64,000 bases of DNA, taken from positions 310,001 to 374,000 of the forward strand of contig WYBT01000026.1 in assembly GCA_011525785.1 (NCBI GenBank). The letters run 5' to 3'. This DNA comes from Planctomycetaceae bacterium. Lineage in GTDB: Bacteria > Planctomycetota > UBA1135 > GCA-002686595. Shown piece by piece: positions 26,060 to 32,550 of this stretch (position 1 is the first letter of the stretch; each line of letters starts with the position of its first letter). The notes under the pieces were generated by a model. It was given only the letters and a program-made list of their open reading frames with translations, was not told where the DNA came from and made no database searches. Both the position numbers and the translations under genes were made by a program.

Positions 26060-26746
26060 ATGGGCGCCAAGAACTCCAAGCACGAGTCCCAGCACAAGTC
26101 CCCGCCGACGTCCCAGCGGAAGTCCGCGCCCAAGACGAGCGCTCCGCGCCCGGCCTCGGGCTCGAAACGTCCGCCGGTGCGCGCGAAGACGAGCGCTGCC
26201 CCGCTGGCGCGTCCGAAGCCGACCCGTCAGGCGGCGCCTGCGGCCCGGGCCGCCCGACCCGTGGGCTCGCCGCGCTACTGGCTGGTGAAGTCCGAGCCCG
26301 AGGAGTTCTCGTTCGAGGCCCTGCTCGCGGCGCCGGCGCGGACCACCGCCTGGGATGGCGTGCGCAACTACCAGGCGCGCAACACGCTGCGCGACGAGAT
26401 GGCGGTGGGCGACGAGGTGCTGTACTACCACTCCAACGCCACGCCCAGCGGCGTGGTGGGCATCGCGCGCGTCGCGTCCAAGAGCTACCCCGACGCCACG
26501 CAGTTCGAGCGCGGCCACGCGCACGAGGACCCGGGCAGCGATCCCGCGGCGCCGCGCTGGTGGCTGGTCGACGTCCAAGCGGTGCGCGCGCTGCCGCGCA
26601 TGGTTTCGCTCGAGGAGCTCAAGGCCAATCCGTCCCTGGCGGGCATGGCGCTGCTCCAGCGCGGCAGTCGGCTGAGCGTCCAGCCCGTCAGCGCCGAGCA
26701 CTTCGCCGAGGTCCTGCGCATGGCGGAGGGCCCCGCGCGGGCCTGA
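26060..26746 (+). CDS. EVE-domain protein with basic N-terminal tail
   Basis: 228 residues from the ATG at 26060. Residues 1-70 are Lys/Ser/Pro/Ala-rich and strongly basic, like a disordered nucleic-acid-binding tail. Residues about 73-225 form an EVE domain: RYWLVKSEPEEFSFEAL, TAWDGVRNYQARNTLRDEM, GDEVLYYHSNATPSGVVGIA, SYPDATQFE, WWLVDVQAV. EVE domains are related to YTH and bind modified bases in RNA or DNA. Placement 17 bases after tRNA-Sec suggests shared transcription. A GC-rich terminator overlaps the 3' end. The basic tail is longer than in minimal EVE proteins. Confidence 0.92.
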   Translation: MGAKNSKHESQHKSPPTSQRKSAPKTSAPRPASGSKRPPVRAKTSAAPLARPKPTRQAAPAARAARPVGSPRYWLVKSEPEEFSFEALLAAPARTTAWDGVRNYQARNTLRDEMAVGDEVLYYHSNATPSGVVGIARVASKSYPDATQFERGHAHEDPGSDPAAPRWWLVDVQAVRALPRMVSLEELKANPSLAGMALLQRGSRLSVQPVSAEHFAEVLRMAEGPARA

Positions 26747-26771
26747 AATCGCACTCCGGGCGGGGCTTTTT
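26730..26771 (+). terminator. Rho-independent terminator after the EVE gene
   Basis: GCCCCGCGCGG (26730-26740) pairs with CCGGGCGGGGC (26756-26766) with one mismatch, followed directly by TTTTT (26767-26771). The 5' arm lies inside the last codons of the EVE gene. This is the clearest intrinsic terminator in the window and would end a tRNA-Sec/EVE transcript. Confidence 0.8.
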
Positions 26772-27069
26772 GCAGGCTCGGCCGGGCGCCGCGCGGCGCT
26801 CGGCGCCCGGATCCGGACTGCGTCTCTAAGTCTGCTTCGGGAAGCGGTTTAGCTCGTGCGCGCCGTCCGCAGGGCGGTGCGGAAAGGGGCCCGCCGAGGC
26901 CCCCTCACAGGCGTGCGCGGGCTGGGAAAGGGGTTTGCACTACCCGGGTTGGGCTTGCCTAGACTGTCGAGCCCGCCGCGAACGGCCTGCGGGCGTGCTG
27001 CGGCGCGCCGGCTGGGCTGCGGCGGCCCCGAGCAGCCCAACTTTCGAATCGACCCCGCTCCAGCGGCCC
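26772..27069. other. Gap upstream of the histone-like gene; possible promoter region
   Basis: No gene is supported here. The downstream reading frame stays open back to 26856 with an Arg-rich translation, but no family pattern or ribosome site supports that extension. A short hairpin GGGGCC/GGCCCC lies near 26886-26903. TTGCAC (26935-26940) and TAGACT (26960-26965) could be -35 and -10 boxes, but the 19-base spacing is long, so this is weak. Confidence 0.3.
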
Positions 27070-27085
27070 CCAAAGGGCCCTTTGG
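27070..27085. promoter_or_regulatory. Perfect 16-base palindrome upstream of the histone-like gene
   Basis: CCAAAGGGCCCTTTGG is a perfect palindrome lying 8 bases before the GAAGGA ribosome site (27093-27098) and 20 bases before the ATG at 27105. It could be an operator for a dimeric regulator or a leader-RNA stem that affects ribosome access. Function is inference. Confidence 0.4.
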
Positions 27086-27104
27086 AACCCTCGAAGGAAT
27101 CGCA

Positions 27105-27302
27105 ATGACCCAGAACTACCAGAAGCTGTGGCAGACGATGGAAGCGGCCCGCGAAGACGTGGAGAAGGCCATGGCCGGCAACAAGGCCGCCTGCGCCCGC
27201 GTCCGCAAGGCCATGCAGGACGTCAAGAACATCGCCCAGGACGTCCGCAAGGAGATGCTCGAGCTGCGCGACGCCGGCGGAACGCCGCCGCCCGCGAAGT
27301 AG
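27105..27302 (+). CDS. Histone H1-like (Hc1-type) small nucleoid protein
   Basis: 65 residues. The ATG at 27105 is chosen because GAAGGA lies 6 bases upstream and because the conserved sequence starts here. The pattern YQKLWQTMEAAREDVEKAM, then GNKAACARVRKAMQDVK, then VRKEMLELRDA resembles the helical core of chlamydial Hc1 and similar planctomycete histone-like proteins. These bind and compact DNA. The long Lys/Ala-rich tail typical of Hc1 is absent; the protein ends in Thr-Pro-Pro-Pro. It stands alone between two terminator-like hairpins, suggesting a monocistronic, perhaps highly expressed transcript. Confidence 0.8.
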   Translation: MTQNYQKLWQTMEAAREDVEKAMAGNKAACARVRKAMQDVKNIAQDVRKEMLELRDAGGTPPPAK

Positions 27303-27329
27303 CCCGCCTTTGCGCTCCATCGGCGCGCT

Positions 27330-27370
27330 CACGACCGCCCGCCCCTCGACTCGAGGGGCGGGCGGTCGTG
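27330..27370. terminator. Perfect 20-bp inverted repeat between convergent genes
   Basis: CACGACCGCCCGCCCCTCGA at 27330-27349 is exactly mirrored at 27351-27370 around a single central C. It sits 28 bases after the histone-like stop and about 100 bases before the end of the mqn operon on the other strand. No T-run follows, so it is an unusual terminator; a bidirectional transcription barrier is the likeliest role. Confidence 0.65.
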
Positions 27371-27408
27371 CGCTTTGGGGCGGCTCGCTGCAGCCGTGCG
27401 GCGCGCGC

Positions 27409-27437
27409 GGTCCTCGACGGGTGGCCCGCCGAGGACC
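27409..27437 (-). terminator. Hairpin downstream of the mqnB-mqnD operon
   Basis: GGTCCTCG (27409-27416) pairs with CGAGGACC (27430-27437), with an inner GGG/CCC extension. It lies 37 bases beyond the mqnD stop. There is no T-run, so termination is plausible but not certain. Confidence 0.4.
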
Positions 27438-27473
27438 GATCGACCCGCCGGCCCCGCGCTTCCCGCGCCGCGT

Positions 27474-28322
27474 TCACGGCCGCAGCACTTCGAGCGGCAG
27501 CGCGCCCGCAGCGACGCAGCCGGCCTCCAGCGCGCGACTCGACAGCTCGCGCAGCGCCCGCTCGCCGCGCTCGCTCATGCGTGCGGTCTCGGCGGTGACG
27601 TAGAGCTCGACGTGTTGGAGCAGCACGGCGTCGGAGTGTTCTTGCGCGTGCGCGCGCATCGTCGCCAGGGCCGCCTCCGGCTGTGCGCGCGCCAGCGCCA
27701 GCGAAGCTTCGATCGCGCGGACGAGCTCGAGCGCGCGCTCTCGACCGAGCGATCGGCGCACCGCGATCCCGCCCAGCGGCAGCGGCAACCCTGTGCGCTG
27801 CTCCCACAGCGCTCCGAGGTCCTCGTGCAGCTCCAGGCCGTGCTGGCGGTATGTGAAGCGGCCCTCGTGGATGCACACGCCCAGCCGCGCCGCTCCGCGC
27901 GAGAGCGCCGGCATGATCTGAGAGAAGACCACCTGCGAGGGCGCGGGCTCGCGCGGGTGGAACATCCGCCACAGCAGATTGGCGGTGGTGAACTCGCCGG
28001 GCGCGAGGACGACGTCGGCGGCGTCGGGGCGCGGGCTGGCGAGCACCACCGGACCGACGCCGTGGCCCAGTGCGGCGCCCACCGGCAGCACCCAGACCTC
28101 GGCGGCGAGCTCGAGCAGCGCCGCGAAGCTGACCTTGGCGGCGTCGAGGGCGCCGCTGCGGAACAGCTCGTTGAGCGTCTGGACGTCGTGCAGTTCGAGC
28201 GCGAGGCCCAGGCCGCGGTCCGAACTCGCCCCGCTGAGCAGCCCGTGGAACGCGAAGGTGTCGTTGGGGCAGGTCGAGATGCCCAGCTTCAGCGCCGCGG
28301 AGCGTGCGTCGGGGGCCTTCAC
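27474..28322 (-). CDS. mqnD: 1,4-dihydroxy-6-naphthoate synthase MqnD
   Basis: 282 residues from a GTG at 28322. MqnD converts cyclic de-hypoxanthinyl futalosine to 1,4-dihydroxy-6-naphthoate in the futalosine route to menaquinone. The start motif GISTCPNDTFAFHGLL is characteristic. Other family stretches are VQTLNELFRSGALDAAKVSF, GVCIHEGRFTYRQHGLEL and LPLPLGGIAVRR. The GTG overlaps the mqnB stop by 4 bases, so the two are translationally coupled. MqnA and MqnC were not seen here. Confidence 0.95.
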   Translation of the reverse strand: MKAPDARSAALKLGISTCPNDTFAFHGLLSGASSDRGLGLALELHDVQTLNELFRSGALDAAKVSFAALLELAAEVWVLPVGAALGHGVGPVVLASPRPDAADVVLAPGEFTTANLLWRMFHPREPAPSQVVFSQIMPALSRGAARLGVCIHEGRFTYRQHGLELHEDLGALWEQRTGLPLPLGGIAVRRSLGRERALELVRAIEASLALARAQPEAALATMRAHAQEHSDAVLLQHVELYVTAETARMSERGERALRELSSRALEAGCVAAGALPLEVLRP

Positions 28323-29023
28323 GGAGCGGCCGCGTCCAGTTCCCAGGCCCGTGGCTCGCTCAAGATCGAGAGCGCCAGTTCGCGCGCCGCGCCCAGCGCG
28401 CCGGGGATGCGCCAGTGCTCCGGCCGGCGGTCGCCGACTTCGTTCGACACGCCGCGCACGATGCGCAGCGGCACTCCGGCGAGCGCGCAGGCCAGCGCGA
28501 CAGCGAAGCCCTCCATGTCCTCCGCGAGCGCGTCGGGCATGCGCGAACGTCGCAGCTGCGCCTGCTCGCGGTCCGCGGACGCGGCGCAGGTGGTCAGCAA
28601 CACTCGCGCGGCCGGACTTGCACGCGGCGCTGCGAGCGGCAGGCGGTCGAAGATCGTGCGCTGGCCCGCGGCGCCGGGCCACTGCGGGAAGCCCAGGCGC
28701 GGCGGCGGGATCAAGTGCGCGCCTTCGCCGACGCCGATGCCTTCGACGGCGACCTCGTCGAACTCCAGCGCGCTCGCGACCGCGTGCTGCGACGCGTCGT
28801 AGGCGCCGCAGATTCCGATCAAGAGCACGCGCGCCGGTCGCTCGCTGGCGAGTACCTGCGCGGTGCGCGCCGCCGCCGCGATCGGTCCGAAGCCGCACAG
28901 CTCGACGGGCTCGGGGAAGCCGCCCAGGTCGAGCAAGCGGCGCCGCTCGAGTTCGGTCGGAACGAGGATCAGGGTCGAGGCGCGCGGGTGGCCGGAGCGC
29001 TGTCCAGTCGTCTCAGTCGTCAT
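28319..29023 (-). CDS. mqnB: Futalosine hydrolase MqnB
   Basis: 234 residues from the ATG at 29023. MqnB cleaves hypoxanthine from futalosine, the step before MqnC and MqnD. Nucleoside-phosphorylase-like motifs: LILVPTELERRRL, GFGPIAAAARTAQVL, RVLLIGICGAYD, and the catalytic/substrate segment AEDMEGFAVALAC followed by RIVRGVSNEVGDR. A 4-base overlap with mqnD confirms the operon. The downstream coupling and pathway match make the call firm. Confidence 0.93.
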   Translation of the reverse strand: MTTETTGQRSGHPRASTLILVPTELERRRLLDLGGFPEPVELCGFGPIAAAARTAQVLASERPARVLLIGICGAYDASQHAVASALEFDEVAVEGIGVGEGAHLIPPPRLGFPQWPGAAGQRTIFDRLPLAAPRASPAARVLLTTCAASADREQAQLRRSRMPDALAEDMEGFAVALACALAGVPLRIVRGVSNEVGDRRPEHWRIPGALGAARELALSILSEPRAWELDAAAP

Positions 29024-29078
29024 CGCAGGTGTGCAGGCCACTGTAGCGAGCGAGCTCGCGGGTAGGCTCGCGTCCGCG

Positions 29079-30431
29079 ATGGAGCACCAGGTCGAGCGCG
29101 CGCGCGAGGGTCGCATCGCCCGACTGGCGACGGCCATCGGGCTCCCGCGTCCCGCCCTGCGCGCCTGGGCGCTGTACGACTGGGCCAACTCGGCCTTCTT
29201 CACCACCGTCGTGGCGGCGGTCTTCCCGGTCTTCTATCGCTCGGTCGCGGCCAAGGGCCGCAGCGACGTGATCTCGAGCTACGCGGACGCGACCAGCTAC
29301 AGCATGCTCGCGGTGGCGCTCGTCGGGCCGTTGCTCGGCGCGCTCGCCGATGTGTCGGGGCGCAAGAAGCAGTTCCTGGCTGCGTTCCTCGCGCTCGGAG
29401 TCAGCGCGACCGCGGGCATGTTCTTCCTCGGCGAAGGCGATTGGCTCGCGGCCTGCTGGCTGTTCGCGCTCGGCAACGTGGGCGTGGCGGGCTCGTTCGT
29501 GTTCTACGACGCGCTCTTGCCGCACATCGCGCGCGAGGACGAGTTCGACCGCGTCTCCAGCGCCGCGTTCGGGCTGGGCTACGTCGGCGGCGGAGTGCTG
29601 CTCGCGCTCAACGTCGCGTGGATCCTCAACCCCGCGCTGTTCGGGCTGCCGCATGGCGAGGGGCTCAGCAGCGCAGAGAGGACGTTGCCTACGCGGCTGG
29701 CGTTCCTGTCGGTGGCCGTGTGGTGGCTCGTGTTCTCGATTCCGCTGTTCCGGCGCGTGAAGGAGCCCGAGGTCGCGCGCGACGCGCGAGTGCGTGGCGG
29801 CGCGGCCGTGCTCGCGGCGCTGGCGCGTCTCGCTTCGACGCTGCGCGAGCTGCGCCGCTGGCGCCAGGCCTTCCTGTTCCTGGTCGCGATGCTGATCTAC
29901 GGCGACGGCATCGTGACCATCATCCGCATGGCGGTCGTGTTCGGCGGAGAGCTGAACATCGCCGAGGGCGATCTGATCCTCGCCATCCTGCTGGTGCAGT
30001 TCGTCGGCGCGCCGTTCGCGCTGCTGTTCGGGCGGCTCGCGGCTCGCATCGGCGCCAAGCGCGCGATCCTGTGCGGCCTCGCGGGCTACGTGGGCGTGTC
30101 GCTGATCGCCTACCGCATGGAGAGCTCGGCCGACTTCTTCGCGCTCGCGCTCGGCGTGGGCGCGGTGCAGGGCGGCTGTCAAGCGCTCTCGCGCTCGCTC
30201 TTCACGAGCATGGTCCCCGCGGACAAGGCGGGCGAGTTCTTCGGGCTCTTCGGCGTGCTCGACCGCTTCGCTTCGATCCTCGGGCCGCTGCTGTTCGCTG
30301 GTGTGGTCGAGTGGACCGGCCGCACGCGCGACGGCGCGCTGTCGATCGCGGCCTTCTTCATCGTCGGCGCGGCGCTGCTCGCGTGCGTCGACGTCGAAGC
30401 CGGCCGCCGCGCGGCTCGCGGCGAGGCTTGA
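29079..30431 (+). CDS. MFS transporter, UMF1/Atg22-like
   Basis: 450 residues from the ATG at 29079, with about 12 membrane helices. The beginning RAWALYDWANSAFFTTVVA is the hallmark of the UMF1 (Atg22/BtlA-like) branch of major facilitators. Further motifs are GPLLGALADVSGRKKQFL, GSFVFYDALLPHIA and GEFFGLFGVLDRFASILGP. Some relatives export amino acids or cyclic nucleotides, but the substrate cannot be read from sequence. The start lies 55 bases from the divergent mqnB start, so promoters must overlap in that short gap. Confidence 0.88.
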   Translation: MEHQVERAREGRIARLATAIGLPRPALRAWALYDWANSAFFTTVVAAVFPVFYRSVAAKGRSDVISSYADATSYSMLAVALVGPLLGALADVSGRKKQFLAAFLALGVSATAGMFFLGEGDWLAACWLFALGNVGVAGSFVFYDALLPHIAREDEFDRVSSAAFGLGYVGGGVLLALNVAWILNPALFGLPHGEGLSSAERTLPTRLAFLSVAVWWLVFSIPLFRRVKEPEVARDARVRGGAAVLAALARLASTLRELRRWRQAFLFLVAMLIYGDGIVTIIRMAVVFGGELNIAEGDLILAILLVQFVGAPFALLFGRLAARIGAKRAILCGLAGYVGVSLIAYRMESSADFFALALGVGAVQGGCQALSRSLFTSMVPADKAGEFFGLFGVLDRFASILGPLLFAGVVEWTGRTRDGALSIAAFFIVGAALLACVDVEAGRRAARGEA

Positions 30432-30672
30432 GCGGGGCGTTTGGACCTGCGCGAGATTTCTGCTTTTGCGTCGACCGTCGCGCTCGGCGGCGACGTGCAC
30501 GACTCGATGCGTTCGGATGCGAGTTCGCATTTCCGTTGCGCATCCAGCCGCGCCGCCGGAGCGCGAAGTAGTCTCGGACTTCGACTCCGTTGGGGCGCGA
30601 CTGGGCGGATCTTGGGCCCCCCCCCGAGCGCGGCGCTGTCGCTGCGACGTCTACGGCAAGGAAACTCGACAC

Positions 30673-32550
30673 ATGAACGTGAAAACCAGGCTCTTCTCGA
30701 TCGCACTGGGCGCGGCGTCTCTGGCAGGCGCGGCCACGGCGCAGTTGGTCATGCACAACAACTCCGCTGAGGACTACGTGGCGATGCACGAGTCCGAACG
30801 CTTGTACTGGCCGGCCGGGCCGACGCCGAACTTCAAGCGCACGGTCGCCGGCGATTTCCGCGCGGAACAGTCGCTCGATGTCGCGGTGCTCGCGGGCGAC
30901 AGCGTGCACCTGTGGCACGACGCGTCTTACTCGAACCTGAGGGTCGAGCTCGTCGCCTCTGACGTGAACGACATCGACACCGCGCCCCAGGGCGTCGGCT
31001 TGGCGGACGGCTTGGCGATCGTGCGGTCGACAGGTTTGTTCCTCGTCACGCTGCCCGTGAATCCGAGCGACCCGCCGGTGATCACCGCGGTCGCCACCAG
31101 CAATCCGTCTGTGTGGAACGGGGCCGGGCTGGTCCGCGCGTTGGACTACAACGCCGACGGCGTGACGGACTACGTCGGCCTTGCGTCGGACGGCGTGACC
31201 ATCCTGCGCCTGCTCGGCGGCTCGGGAGGAGCGACCGAGAGCTTCGTTTCGCCGCACACGGTCCACGATCTGGGCGTGATGCTGTGGGACCTCGACAGCG
31301 CGCGCGAACTCGCCGTGGCGACCAGCTCAGGCACGTTCATTCACGAGCTGGTCGGCGCCACTGTCTGGGCGCCAGCGACGACGATGGACAGCGGCAAGAA
31401 CTGCTTCACGCTCACGGTGTTGCGCGGCGTCGGGCGCGACCGAGTTGCGTGGGCGCTGGACGTCGGATCGGAAGAGGAGATCCACGTCGCGCGCATCGGC
31501 TTCGCGGTCGAGGTCGTGACGCTGCAACTCGGCACAGAGGTGGTCGGACTGAGCGCGGCCGACGGTGACGGCGATGGCGACATCGACATCGTGTTCAACA
31601 CACGGGCGCACCTGGCGCCGGTGTACTTGCGCAACCACAACCCCGCGATTCCGGCCTTCGCGACCTCCATCGCGTGGGGCGCCGCCGTTGTCGACAGCGA
31701 CGTCGACATCCCGACCTGGCCCGCTTCCAACAACACCTGCGCACCGCTGTTCCGCGACTTCGACTACGACGGCAAGGCGGACCTGTTCCTCGCGCTGCCG
31801 CAGACGTCCACGACGCTCAATCAGTCACCCGCGGGTGTGTACATGCCGTGGACCAACTTGCCGGGTATCCCCGTCGAGGTCGATTGGCTGTCCGGCGGGA
31901 TGCTCAGCCAGCACGCCAACCCTGGAGTGCAGCTTCGCACGCTGCATCTCAAGTTGGCGCCGACGATCCTCCCTGAGGTGAACAACGAGCAGGCCAACGC
32001 GCTCGAGGTGCTCGTCTATCGTCAGGAGCAGGCCGGAGGACTGCTCGAGCCCAGCGTGCTGGCGTGGCAGTTGTACCGATGTGATTCCTTCGGCCCGAGC
32101 GACTCGCTTCGCGTGTCGGTGTCGTTCCAAGACGACACCTGCTTCACGGGCACGGGAGGATCCGACAGCAAGCTGTACTGGTTCGAGATCTGGCCGCGTC
32201 GCGTCGACTGGAGCACCGGACCGAGCGGCAACCCGCCCGTGATCCGCAACTACGCCCGACGGTTCGTCGGTGTCGGCGCCAACGACGAGGACGTCTGCGA
32301 GTACCTCATCGGCGGCGGTGGACTCGCTGGCGCCGCGCTCTACGAGGGAACCTCCGCGTCGGAGGAAGCTCCCGCCTCGTGTTCGGGTTCGGAAGCGACT
32401 CTCGACTGCGTCGAGGGCCCTGGGAACGGCACGACGCAGGGGCCTGCGGCCGTGATTCGCGTGCGACTGCCCGAACGTCCTGTCGCCACTGAAATGCCGA
32501 CCAGCCGGACGCTCGTTGAGTGTGGTTCTGCCATGACCTGCGTCTACTGA
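30673..32550 (+). CDS. Secreted FG-GAP/VCBS-like repeat protein
   Basis: 625 residues with a signal peptide (MNVKTRLFSIALGAASLAGA, cut near ATAQ). Repeated blades with Ca-binding-like acidic loops are seen: ALDYNADGVTDYVGLA, DGDGDGDIDIVFN and FRDFDYDGKADLFLAL. These match FG-GAP/VCBS propellers found in extracellular planctomycete proteins. The C-terminal third is Cys-containing and of unknown fold. The upstream 241 bases hold a run of nine C at 30614-30622 and no clear promoter. The stop overlaps the convergent CHAT gene by 7 bases. Confidence 0.75.
   Translation: MNVKTRLFSIALGAASLAGAATAQLVMHNNSAEDYVAMHESERLYWPAGPTPNFKRTVAGDFRAEQSLDVAVLAGDSVHLWHDASYSNLRVELVASDVNDIDTAPQGVGLADGLAIVRSTGLFLVTLPVNPSDPPVITAVATSNPSVWNGAGLVRALDYNADGVTDYVGLASDGVTILRLLGGSGGATESFVSPHTVHDLGVMLWDLDSARELAVATSSGTFIHELVGATVWAPATTMDSGKNCFTLTVLRGVGRDRVAWALDVGSEEEIHVARIGFAVEVVTLQLGTEVVGLSAADGDGDGDIDIVFNTRAHLAPVYLRNHNPAIPAFATSIAWGAAVVDSDVDIPTWPASNNTCAPLFRDFDYDGKADLFLALPQTSTTLNQSPAGVYMPWTNLPGIPVEVDWLSGGMLSQHANPGVQLRTLHLKLAPTILPEVNNEQANALEVLVYRQEQAGGLLEPSVLAWQLYRCDSFGPSDSLRVSVSFQDDTCFTGTGGSDSKLYWFEIWPRRVDWSTGPSGNPPVIRNYARRFVGVGANDEDVCEYLIGGGGLAGAALYEGTSASEEAPASCSGSEATLDCVEGPGNGTTQGPAAVIRVRLPERPVATEMPTSRTLVECGSAMTCVY

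Noticed and set aside
26856..27104. N-terminal extension of the histone-like gene to 26856
   Set aside because: No conserved sequence or ribosome site; a good GAAGGA site precedes ATG 27105.
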